A DNA stretch of 6,378 bases from an uncultured Saprospiraceae bacterium (GTDB lineage Bacteria > Bacteroidota > Bacteroidia > Chitinophagales > Saprospiraceae), in contig CAKUWM010000166.1 of the NCBI GenBank assembly GCA_934699305.1, forward strand, positions 1 through 6,378, given 5' to 3'. The translations under genes and the position numbers were made by a program. The notes under the pieces are model-generated. The model was not told the origin of the DNA. It saw only the letters and a list, made by a program, of their open reading frames with translations, and made no database searches. The number at the start of each line of letters is the position of its first letter. Position 1 is the first letter of the stretch. Positions 1-6,378 of this stretch are shown here, one piece after another.

Positions 1-2027
1 ATTACCATCAATTGGTGTGCATCTCCTGTATATTTTGTTACTTTGCCTCCATATACTCCTACTATATCGCCAGGAGTAATCTTCTCTGCAGGATTACTTC
101 TTTCCAACCATTCAGCATAATCTGCTGATCCGGATGAATACGTTACACCCAAATTTTCAAATGCAAAAACGTTAAATGCTACCAAATTGGCTGTAGCTAA
201 GGCCAAATCAGCAGCTGCCATTGCCAAACATGCTCCACATGGACCGGTCGAAACACCTAACCCACCAACTATAACAGGTATTGCAGCCAAACCAACGTTA
301 ATTCCAGCTGTAATCTCTGTAGCAACTAACATAGCCTCATTAAATATAAATTCCGGGTCTGATGCCACTTCAGAGGAAGTTTGTCCCTCAATTGCACCAA
401 CAGCACTACCTGAACTATTATAAAAAGTCGCAAAGTTATTGGATGTATTAGGTGTCCCTTCTGTAAGTTTAATTGCAATCCCTTGTGGGCTACCTTCTAC
501 ACGCAAAGGATAATAACCATAGTTGTCTCCATCCTTTGGAAATGTAGCATGTATGGTAACCTGACCGTCAGCACGCATTCCTTTTAAATTAGTAAATCCA
601 TTGACATTCAATGTATTATTAAGTGTCACCGGTCCATCTACAACTAAAGCTGAATCCAATTTCAAAGCGCCTTCTATCTTAACCCCACTCTTGAATATTG
701 AATACTTGTGAGCGGTAAAAAATCCATAAAAATTTGATGCACCACTAACATCCAGCGTTGATTCTACTTTCAGAGGACCAAGGCTATGAAATTCACCTCC
801 AACATAAAGGTTCTTTGCAATACCGACTCCTCCTGAAACGACCAATGTACCGGTTGAAACACTGTTTGATTGATAAGTCGGATTAATCATCAACACCTGA
901 TCTTTAAAAATAGCACTTTGATCAACGCCCAGTGTTCCGGATAAGAAAGTTGGGGCACCATTATTCACTACTAATGTATCATTCAAATTGGTGGACTTAT
1001 CTACTCGCAACCTATCTTTTAGCCATGCGTAACCATCGACTGTTAATGTACCGCTTAAATATGATGGCGCGCCATTATTGACCGATAATGAATCATTCAG
1101 ATTTGTACTTTTATCCACTCTTAACCTATCTTTCAACCATGTATATCCATCGACTGTTAATGTACCGCTTAAATAGGTCGGAGAACCGTTAAGAACAGAA
1201 AACGGACCATTTATATCCGCACTTTTGTCAACTGTCAATCGTGCCTTTAACCAAGTGTCCTGATCAACGGTCAATGTACCAGTCAAGTGAGTCGGCTGAC
1301 CATTTGTTACAGTAAGGCTACCATTTACATTGGTATATTGCAAACCTAACTTTACAGAAGGTGTATTTAATTCAACATTGCCAGCAACAGAAAGGTCTTT
1401 TTGTACATTTACGCTTTTATCAACTCGTAAATTATTATTAATCTCTACATCACCATTACAAAATACCTTCAAACGCTCAATATCATTGGAAATAATTACA
1501 AGGTCAGAGCAATCCCTTGTCCCCAAAACAGCTCTAATTCCGGTAAGATCGTTGCCCTTCAATCGCCAAAAATCTTCTTGATCTCTTTCTTCCAGACCTT
1601 GACTGCCATCACTAAGCTGTCCTGCCGTAAAAGAATAATAAGCATAAGGGACAGCTTGCAACTTGCTATTGCTTACTGTAATAAATTCATTTGTCTTAGA
1701 ATCTTTAATTGAAATATGAATAAAAATATCTTCTTTAGACCACGGTATATCTGCATAATTCCCTGTTATAGATTTCCCTTCGCCGATTATCAAAGAAAAT
1801 AATCCAACTTGATTAGTCACTAAATTGTGAATTTCTGAATAGTATATCGTCTCTTTGTCAGATTGTAAACTATTCAACTCTATCTTTAATTCAATTTTCT
1901 GATTAGAAAGTATTTGACCTTTTTCATCTCGCGCTACGGCTTGATAATTCATACCCTTTGGAGTGGTCTGTCCCACTGCAACAACAGAATATAAAAAGCT
2001 AATGAGAAAAATATAAACATACTTCAT
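1..2027 (-). CDS. Exported fibre/adhesin-like repeat protein, C-terminus cut by window edge
   Basis: The frame is open from ATG at 2027 to the window edge, giving 675 complete residues and no stop. An in-frame TAA lies 24 nt upstream, so this ATG is the first possible one. Residues 1-19 form a signal peptide ending AVG before Gln20. Residues 23-132 (PKGMNYQAVARD to VPYAYYS) match an N-terminal module frequent in secreted Bacteroidota proteins. Residues 200-361 hold tandem 38-residue repeats (LSGTLTVDGYTWLK type) with degenerate copies on both sides. Residues 398-411 read SGGVGIAKNLYVGG, a motif also common in phage fibre and virion proteins. Residues 517-549 (IAIKL ... GAIEGQ) precede a hydrophobic Ala/Gly-rich stretch (564-625). 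Then come SGSADYAEW (ending at Trp640) and PGDIVGVYGGKV, resembling the start of peptidase G2-like self-cleaving chaperone domains of phage appendages. A trimeric surface fibre is inferred, not shown. No T9SS tail can be seen because the end is missing. It probably shares a transcript with the small gene 36 bp upstream. Confidence 0.85.
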   Translation of the reverse strand, partial: MKYVYIFLISFLYSVVAVGQTTPKGMNYQAVARDEKGQILSNQKIELKIELNSLQSDKETIYYSEIHNLVTNQVGLFSLIIGEGKSITGNYADIPWSKEDIFIHISIKDSKTNEFITVSNSKLQAVPYAYYSFTAGQLSDGSQGLEERDQEDFWRLKGNDLTGIRAVLGTRDCSDLVIISNDIERLKVFCNGDVEINNNLRVDKSVNVQKDLSVAGNVELNTPSVKLGLQYTNVNGSLTVTNGQPTHLTGTLTVDQDTWLKARLTVDKSADINGPFSVLNGSPTYLSGTLTVDGYTWLKDRLRVDKSTNLNDSLSVNNGAPSYLSGTLTVDGYAWLKDRLRVDKSTNLNDTLVVNNGAPTFLSGTLGVDQSAIFKDQVLMINPTYQSNSVSTGTLVVSGGVGIAKNLYVGGEFHSLGPLKVESTLDVSGASNFYGFFTAHKYSIFKSGVKIEGALKLDSALVVDGPVTLNNTLNVNGFTNLKGMRADGQVTIHATFPKDGDNYGYYPLRVEGSPQGIAIKLTEGTPNTSNNFATFYNSSGSAVGAIEGQTSSEVASDPEFIFNEAMLVATEITAGINVGLAAIPVIVGGLGVSTGPCGACLAMAAADLALATANLVAFNVFAFENLGVTYSSGSADYAEWLERSNPAEKITPGDIVGVYGGKVTKYTGDAHQLMV
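945..1286 (-). repeat. Three tandem 114-bp (38-residue) in-frame repeats
   Basis: Three consecutive units of exactly 114 bp lie at 1286-1173, 1172-1059 and 1058-945 (residues 248-285, 286-323 and 324-361). The consensus begins LSGTLTVD, continues WLKDRLRVDKS and ends in NNGAP. Units 2 and 3 share 33 of 38 residues. A 29-bp block is identical at 1033-1061 and 1147-1175. A degenerate half unit follows from residue 362 (LSGTLGVDQS), and earlier partial copies occur at residues 200-214 (LRVDKSVNVQKDLSV) and about 233-247 (NVNGSLTVTNGQPTH). Short alternating strand-like segments suggest a beta-rich fibre shaft, which is an inference. Confidence 0.9.
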
Positions 2028-2063
2028 GGTACAATGCTTTTTATTTAGTTAAATGTTAATTTT

Positions 2064-2570
2064 TTATTTTATCTTAATGAACTGACCCTGATCCAATTTC
2101 CTTCCCGATGAATCAAATAAAAGGATATAATAAGTCCCAACAGATTGGTCTTGCAAATCGATTCGGTTACTTTGACTATATTGAGCGGTCTGTATCTTAA
2201 CCATTTCTCCAAGTGAATTAAAAATCTTGAAGTTATCAGCATTTGCAAGTTGTTCTTTATTAAAAGTTACATTTACCACACTATTAGTTGGATTGGGCGA
2301 AATATTCATGTAACTGATTACTGAATTATTTGATTCATCTTTAATAATACTTTTTAATTCAGGCTGCAAAAAACCCTGAGTCAAGATTCCATTCTTATAT
2401 ACAACTGTAGTATTTACAACTTGCCCAATTGACCACTCTAAGTTAATAGAATTACCTTGTTGATTCCCTCCGTTTGAACTAAATACATGTTGATTAAAAT
2501 TTTGTGCTTGAATACAACTAATAAATCCAAGACACAACAATATAAATGTTGCCCTTCTCATAATATCCAT
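2064..2570 (-). CDS. Small exported protein with T9SS type A sorting domain
   Basis: The frame encodes 168 residues from ATG at 2570, or 165 from ATG at 2561. The second start gives a more usual signal peptide (MRRATFILLCLGF, probable cleavage at IQA before Gln23). Residues 28-70 (HVFSSNGGNQQG, LEWSIGQVV, LTQGFLQP) form a short module I recognise from many small Bacteroidota T9SS proteins. The C-terminal part from about residue 88 (ISPNPTNSVVNVTF, then IFNSLGEMV, GTYYILLF and a basic FIKIK end) is a Por secretion-tail sorting domain. Such domains take proteins through the outer membrane, where they are released or anchored on A-LPS. There is little room for an enzymatic domain. The fibre-like gene begins 36 bp downstream on the same strand, so a shared transcript and perhaps a shared surface structure are likely. 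The cysteine in FISC is a poor lipobox match. The specific function is unknown. Confidence 0.9.
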   Translation of the reverse strand: MDIMRRATFILLCLGFISCIQAQNFNQHVFSSNGGNQQGNSINLEWSIGQVVNTTVVYKNGILTQGFLQPELKSIIKDESNNSVISYMNISPNPTNSVVNVTFNKEQLANADNFKIFNSLGEMVKIQTAQYSQSNRIDLQDQSVGTYYILLFDSSGRKLDQGQFIKIK

Positions 2571-2593
2571 GTAATAAAAATTAATAATAGCAA

Positions 2594-2601
2594 CAAATTT
2601 A
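2594..2601 (-). promoter_or_regulatory. Candidate Bacteroidota -7 box for the 2570-to-1 operon
   Basis: Read on the minus strand this is TAAATTTG, a full match to the Bacteroidota -7 consensus TAnnTTTG. It lies about 23 bp before the ATG at 2570 and 32 bp before the ATG at 2561, which would leave a short leader. No TTTG is visible at the expected -33 spacing, and the region is very AT-rich, so a chance match is possible. Confidence 0.4.
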
Positions 2602-2734
2602 GTACTTTATTACCTTAATTTATATTATTTATTATTTTATTCTGTTAATGATGTGTTTATATAAGCAGATTAAAAGATATTTATGTCGCTAAATATGATT
2701 CTAAATTTAAGGCTTTTTATTTTATAAATATCAA

Positions 2735-2742
2735 TATATTTG
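2735..2742 (+). promoter_or_regulatory. Candidate Bacteroidota -7 box for the peptidase gene
   Basis: The sequence TATATTTG matches TAnnTTTG in full. It lies 121 bp before the preferred peptidase start at 2864 and would give a leader of over 100 nt. There is no TTTG about 19 bp upstream, only a T-run. A weaker alternative, TATCTTTA at 2839-2846, lies 17 bp before that ATG but would exclude the start at 2816. Confidence 0.35.
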
Positions 2743-2863
2743 TCTTATTCATTTGTTATTCCATTATTTATAATTTAATTTAAATCATAATATTATATTC
2801 AAAAAATATCTACTTATGAATTTCATTATTTTATTGCATATCTTTAAAGCAAAAATATATTTT

Positions 2864-4963
2864 ATGCGTACAGTCATATTCATATTCCTTACGATTTTAC
2901 CTTTTATTTCTATGGCACAATTTCAATACCCTGTAACAAAAACAGGCAACCAGGTTGACTCTTATCATGGCGAAATCATCCACGATCCTTATCGATGGCT
3001 CGAAGATGACAATTCGCAGGAAACGAAAGAATGGGTAATTCAAGAAAATGAAGTTACCAACGCCTATTTTAAAAACATTAAGTACATCCCCAAACTGATT
3101 GATCGGCTAAACAACCTATACAACTACCCAAAATATTCTTCATTCTTCAGAAATGGAAATTACTTCTATTATTATTACAATTCCGGTTTGCAAAACCAAT
3201 CCGTTTTATATCGCATAAAAGGACTGAATGGAAAACCCCAGGTAGTAATTGATCCCAATACCTTATCAAAGGATGGAACAACCATCATGTCCGGATTCTC
3301 TCTTTCCAAGGATGGCAAGTACGCTGCTGTTTACTTCTCCAAAGGTGGTTCAGATTGGAACGAAGGAAAAATTATGGATATGACATCATTACAATATCTA
3401 CCGGACACTTTAAGTTGGATCAAAGTATCGGGCGCTTCATGGCAAGGCAATGGTTTTTATTATAGTAGATATCCTGCTCCTGAAGGTAGTGCATTAGCCT
3501 CTAAAAACGAAAATCACAAAGTTTATTACCACAAGGTGGGGGACAATCAAAGCCAAGATAAACTTATTTTTGAAGATACAAACTCACCTCAAAGCTTCAA
3601 TATTGCTTCGACTTCCGAAGATGAAAACTTTACTTTTTTATCAAGGTCTGACAGAGGCAAAGGTCTGGACGGCAATTCACTCTTTTACATAAAAAAAGGT
3701 CAACATAATTTTAAGCCAATCGTTCCAAACATCAGCGATTTCGACTATTCTGTCGTAGATAATTACGGAGATGATCTAATTATCATAACAACCGAAAATG
3801 CACCTAATAAAAAGGTCATGGCATATAATATTGGTTCCGGTCAATGGCGTACCCTTATACCGGAAACAAAAAATGTACTTCAAAATGTATCTTCTGCCGG
3901 TGGCAAGTTATTTGTTACATATATGGTGGATGTAACAATTCGTGCTTATGTATATACGCCAGAAGGTAAAATGGAACGAGAAATAAAACTCCCGGGATTG
4001 GGCAATGCTTCCGGATTCGGCGGAAACCGTTCTGATAAGTTCGTTTTTTATACTTTTTCATCATTTACTTATCCATCCAGTATTTATAAATATGATATAG
4101 CAACCGGTCAATCCATGCTTAACCGTAAATCAGAAATAGCGTTTAATATGGATGACTATGAAACCAAACAAGTCTTTTATCCCAGTAAAGATGGAACAAA
4201 GATACCGATGTTTATTGTCTATAAAAAAGGGCTTAAATTAAACGGGAAAAATCCTACTCTTTTATATGGCTACGGTGGCTTTAACATAAGCCTGACTCCT
4301 GGATTCAACCCATTGCTTATTCCATTTTTAGAACAAGGTGGAGTTTATGCTCAAGCCAACCTTAGAGGAGGTGGAGAATATGGCGAAGCATGGCATCAAC
4401 AGGGTATGAAACTAAAAAAACAGAATGTATTCGATGATTTTATTGCTGCCGGAGAATATTTAATTCATGAGAAATATTGTGATTCAGAGCATCTTGCATT
4501 GAGAGGGGGATCCAATGGCGGAACCTTAGTCGGTGCAGTTATTAACCAAAGACCTGACTTAGCAAAGGTAGCGATCCCACAAGTTGGAGTCATGGATATG
4601 CTTCGTTTTCAAAAATTCACCATTGGCTGGAATTGGGTCGCCGACTATGGCTCGTCCGATAATCCCGATGAATACAAGGTATTGCGTTCCTACTCTCCAA
4701 TACATAACATACAATCGAATGTGAATTATCCTGCTACATTAGTCACTACAGCTGACCATGACGATCGCGTTGTACCCGCTCATTCCTTTAAATATGCTGC
4801 CACTTTACAAGCAACAGCCGGTCCTTCAACAACCAACCCTTTACTAATCAGAATCGATGTCAATAGCGGTCATGGAGCAAGCAACACAAAGAAAAACATC
4901 GAAACTATGGCTTATATCTATGCCTTTATTTGGGCAAATATGGGGATTGAACCAAGGTTATAA
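2864..4963 (+). CDS. Exported prolyl oligopeptidase (S9A serine peptidase, EC 3.4.21.26)
   Basis: Prolyl oligopeptidase cleaves short peptides after proline, with a beta-propeller restricting access to an alpha/beta-hydrolase site. I start at ATG 2864 (699 residues) because this gives a clean signal peptide, MRTVIFIFLTILPFISMAQ. The frame from 2816 (715 residues) would add 16 residues holding a second hydrophobic run. Mature exported enzymes of this type are known in flavobacteria and are of similar length, about 700 residues. Residues 41-48 (DPYRWLED) are the S9A N-terminal signature, and the propeller runs to about residue 415. The catalytic residues are Ser550 (GGSNGG), Asp633 (DHDDRVVP) and His670 (SGHGAS). 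Also present are Tyr470 in YGYGG (oxyanion hole), Asn551, Trp591 (stacks on the substrate proline) and Arg635. All expected key residues are there, so the enzyme should be active, probably in the periplasm or outside the cell. No T9SS tail is present. The gene stands alone, with minus-strand genes on both sides. Confidence 0.95.
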   Translation: MRTVIFIFLTILPFISMAQFQYPVTKTGNQVDSYHGEIIHDPYRWLEDDNSQETKEWVIQENEVTNAYFKNIKYIPKLIDRLNNLYNYPKYSSFFRNGNYFYYYYNSGLQNQSVLYRIKGLNGKPQVVIDPNTLSKDGTTIMSGFSLSKDGKYAAVYFSKGGSDWNEGKIMDMTSLQYLPDTLSWIKVSGASWQGNGFYYSRYPAPEGSALASKNENHKVYYHKVGDNQSQDKLIFEDTNSPQSFNIASTSEDENFTFLSRSDRGKGLDGNSLFYIKKGQHNFKPIVPNISDFDYSVVDNYGDDLIIITTENAPNKKVMAYNIGSGQWRTLIPETKNVLQNVSSAGGKLFVTYMVDVTIRAYVYTPEGKMEREIKLPGLGNASGFGGNRSDKFVFYTFSSFTYPSSIYKYDIATGQSMLNRKSEIAFNMDDYETKQVFYPSKDGTKIPMFIVYKKGLKLNGKNPTLLYGYGGFNISLTPGFNPLLIPFLEQGGVYAQANLRGGGEYGEAWHQQGMKLKKQNVFDDFIAAGEYLIHEKYCDSEHLALRGGSNGGTLVGAVINQRPDLAKVAIPQVGVMDMLRFQKFTIGWNWVADYGSSDNPDEYKVLRSYSPIHNIQSNVNYPATLVTTADHDDRVVPAHSFKYAATLQATAGPSTTNPLLIRIDVNSGHGASNTKKNIETMAYIYAFIWANMGIEPRL

Positions 4964-5137
4964 CCGACATTGGTATTTTAAAATATTGAATATTAAAAGA
5001 CGATATAATATTTTTTAACTCATACCACGCATTCAGAAATCAGAGTTTTCCAGGATCGATGATTGCTGATTACGAGTCACAAATCGATTTCCCATTTGTC
5101 AAATGCGAAATGTGGACTGAAACATTCTATTGTTTTC
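4964..5137. other. Convergent intergenic stretch without a clear terminator
   Basis: This 174-bp gap separates the ends of the peptidase gene and the minus-strand 296-residue gene. The first part (to about 5020) is very AT-rich, with only weak hairpin potential (AATATT repeats before a T-run at 5011-5016). The second part is less AT-rich. It holds AATCAG at 5038-5043 opposite CTGATT at 5066-5071, the palindrome ATCGAT twice (5055-5060 and 5083-5088), and CATTTGTCAAATG at 5093-5105, a palindrome around one base. None is a convincing intrinsic terminator. I see no gene here. Confidence 0.6.
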
Positions 5138-6028
5138 CTAATTCAATACAAGAATTCTACCTAAAAATACCATCGAACTATTTTTGATGATCGACGCCAC
5201 ATATATTCCTTTCTCCAAATGGAATGTATATTTTTCTTCTTCGTCACTTATCCGGCTGCTTTGAACAATACGCCCCTGCATATCGCGAATCTGAAGTATC
5301 CCCTTGGTATATTTCGTCAATATTGTTATGTCTCCTGATGTCGGATTAGGATATATTGACTGCTGCCTTCCTGAGCCATCAATCTTATCTACACTAATTA
5401 ATGGCAACCTGCATTCTGTATCAAAAAAAGTCCATATCTGCCATATATCCAAGTCAACCTTCCCCCTACCTTCTACCTCAGCATTGACAATGTGAGGGTT
5501 GGCAACACATGTTTTTTCCTGATAAAAAGAAGGAGGAAAGGATATAATAGCCTCTCCATTTTCTATGCATTGATATACTAAATAGTATGAATTCCAAATT
5601 TCACTTGAAATTGGATCCCAGCACCACGATCCAATATATTTATAATATAGGTTTTCTCCGGGCTTAAAATTCTCAAAGAAAGTGGTATCCATTTTCATTT
5701 TAACGGGATATTTTGCATTGACAAATACAATACCAACATTTATACTATAACGTGTTCCTACTTTATTGAAAAATTTATTTTTTAATAGAGTATTTTCAAA
5801 TATACATTTGGTAAGCACAAATGTATTGGAGTCAATGGGCTCAGCTGCCAACTCCTCTCCCAATTGGGGATCATAGTCGCATGTTGCGATATTCCTTCTA
5901 CCATACCATACAGTATCCCTCCGGCCTGCCGCATCTTCAAATGCAAGATAGGTATCAAATTCTATCTGCTGACCCTTTAATCCAAAAGAAAATGTCATCA
6001 GCAACGTATAAATTAATATTTTCTTCAT
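5138..6028 (-). CDS. Exported protein of unknown function with T9SS type A sorting domain
   Basis: The frame encodes 296 residues and ends in TAG. Residues 1-20 (MKKILIYTLLMTFSFGLKGQ) form a signal peptide. The main domain (21 to about 215) has FEDAAGRRDTVWYG near its start, followed by ATCDYDPQLGEE. This resembles an opening segment seen in other secreted Bacteroidota proteins, but I cannot name a family or an activity. Six cysteines (50, 75, 136, 154, 174, 206) are all in this part and could form disulfides after export. Residues 225-296 are a T9SS sorting domain: IYPNPTSGDITI, then IRDMQGRIVQSS, KGIYVASI and a hydrophobic end ILVLN. The ATG overlaps the TGA of the upstream gene as ATGA, so translation is probably coupled. 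No Shine-Dalgarno sequence is evident. Confidence 0.9.
   Translation of the reverse strand: MKKILIYTLLMTFSFGLKGQQIEFDTYLAFEDAAGRRDTVWYGRRNIATCDYDPQLGEELAAEPIDSNTFVLTKCIFENTLLKNKFFNKVGTRYSINVGIVFVNAKYPVKMKMDTTFFENFKPGENLYYKYIGSWCWDPISSEIWNSYYLVYQCIENGEAIISFPPSFYQEKTCVANPHIVNAEVEGRGKVDLDIWQIWTFFDTECRLPLISVDKIDGSGRQQSIYPNPTSGDITILTKYTKGILQIRDMQGRIVQSSRISDEEEKYTFHLEKGIYVASIIKNSSMVFLGRILVLN
6025..6028 (-). promoter_or_regulatory. ATGA stop-start overlap (translational coupling)
   Basis: On the minus strand the TGA stop of the upstream gene (6027-6025) shares bases with the ATG start of the 296-residue gene (6028-6026). Such overlaps usually mean one transcript and reinitiation by the same ribosome. 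Confidence 0.75.
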
Positions 6029-6378
6029 AATACAACTAGATTTTTTGATATAATTTGGCCATTATAATATAGTGCCAATGAATATGGGCCGTTGGGCAAT
6101 CCACTTATTGGATAAGAAAGATAGTAGTCACCGGCAACTTTAGAATTAGCAGATTCAATGATGGATGTCTGTCCTGAATATACATTGACCAAAACAATTT
6201 GAACATCTCCTGCCTGATGTAGTGTATATAATGCGTTTAGATATTGGCTAACGGGATTGATAACCCTCAATTCTACTATTTTATCCAATCCTTCTTCTGT
6301 CAAACATCCTGTTACTTTAATTACTTTCTCAAAACTGTGATTTGGTAAGCAGGAACTATTTCCTACTGTTAACTTTAC
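6025..6378 (-). CDS. C-terminal part of a protein with a degenerate T9SS-type sorting domain
   Basis: The frame is open from the window edge at 6378 to TGA at 6025, giving 117 visible residues with the N-terminus outside. An in-frame TTG at 6303 could be read as a start, but the same frame continues upstream without a stop and has normal residue composition, so this is almost certainly a fragment of a longer gene. From visible residue 38 (RVINPVSQYLNALYTL) through VQIVLVNVYSG, GLPNGPYSLALYYNG and the hydrophobic end KNLVVL, it follows the strand layout of Por secretion-tail domains. The usual YPNP is reduced to INP. The preceding part (CLPNHSFEKVIKVTGC) has two cysteines 15 residues apart and no recognisable family. 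It is probably exported and shares a transcript with the next gene. Confidence 0.8.
   Translation of the reverse strand, partial: VKLTVGNSSCLPNHSFEKVIKVTGCLTEEGLDKIVELRVINPVSQYLNALYTLHQAGDVQIVLVNVYSGQTSIIESANSKVAGDYYLSYPISGLPNGPYSLALYYNGQIISKNLVVL

Noticed and set aside
187..423. Plus-strand open frame of 78 codons
   Set aside because: It lies wholly inside the minus-strand fibre-like gene, opposite the Ala/Gly-rich segment. Its composition is a shadow of that coding sequence, and it shows no domain.
945..1286. CRISPR array or intergenic tandem repeat
   Set aside because: The units are 114 bp, directly adjacent, without spacers, and in frame within a coding sequence.
1330..1581. Plus-strand open frame of 83 codons
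   Set aside because: It is antisense to the continuous minus-strand gene that spans this region and has no recognisable features.
2510..2570. Lipoprotein signal in the small T9SS protein
   Set aside because: The cysteine is preceded by FIS, a poor lipobox, and a normal signal peptidase I site (IQA before Gln) follows.
4981..5016. Intrinsic terminator for the peptidase gene
   Set aside because: There is a T-run at 5011-5016, but the upstream inverted repeats are short and AT-only, too weak to claim.
5304..5495. Plus-strand open frame of 63 codons
   Set aside because: It is antisense to the T9SS-tailed 296-residue gene, which has a clear signal peptide and sorting domain.
5821..6030. Plus-strand open frame of 69 codons
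   Set aside because: It is antisense to the N-terminal half of the 296-residue gene and has no supporting signal.
6025..6303. Complete 92-residue gene starting at TTG 6303
   Set aside because: The frame stays open to the window edge and the TTG has no visible start context, so this is the end of a longer gene.

Overview
The window looks like a piece of an AT-rich Bacteroidota chromosome. Three things support this. Four of the five genes encode exported proteins of Bacteroidota type, and three of those carry a C-terminal type IX secretion (T9SS, Por) sorting-type domain. The first gene starts with the 'PxGxNYQAVARD ... VPYAYYS' N-terminal module common in secreted Bacteroidota proteins. The intergenic DNA has Bacteroidota-type -7 boxes (TAnnTTTG) and no clear Shine-Dalgarno sequences. 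I cannot fix the family or genus; a Saprospiria- or Chitinophagia-like organism would fit, but that is a guess.

Left part (1-2570, minus strand). Two genes lie head to tail in a probable operon read from 2570 toward 1. The first (2064-2570) encodes a small exported protein with a T9SS sorting tail. After 36 bp comes a long open frame (2027 to the window edge, 675 residues visible, C-terminus missing). It has a signal peptide, the Bacteroidota N-terminal module, three tandem 38-residue repeats with degenerate flanking copies, a phage-fibre-like GGVGIAKNLYVGG motif, a hydrophobic Ala/Gly-rich stretch, and the start of an ADYAEW-type segment resembling the self-cleaving chaperone ends of phage tail fibres (peptidase G2-like). 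This is the most interesting part of the window.

Middle (2571-4963). An AT-rich divergent intergenic region precedes a complete plus-strand gene for an exported prolyl oligopeptidase (S9A), with all catalytic residues present. The start at 2864 gives a clean signal peptide; the longer frame from 2816 does not.

Right part (4964-6378). A 174-bp convergent intergenic stretch with no convincing terminator holds some short repeated words. Two minus-strand genes for exported proteins follow. The upstream one (6025 to the window edge, N-terminus missing) ends in a degenerate T9SS-type domain. It overlaps the downstream one (5138-6028, 296 residues, T9SS tail) by an ATGA, so the two are probably translationally coupled.

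The common theme is the cell surface and extracellular space: a fibre- or adhesin-like protein with a small T9SS partner, a periplasmic or secreted peptidase, and two T9SS-tailed proteins of unknown role. I see no RNA genes, CRISPR arrays, insertion sequences or integrases.
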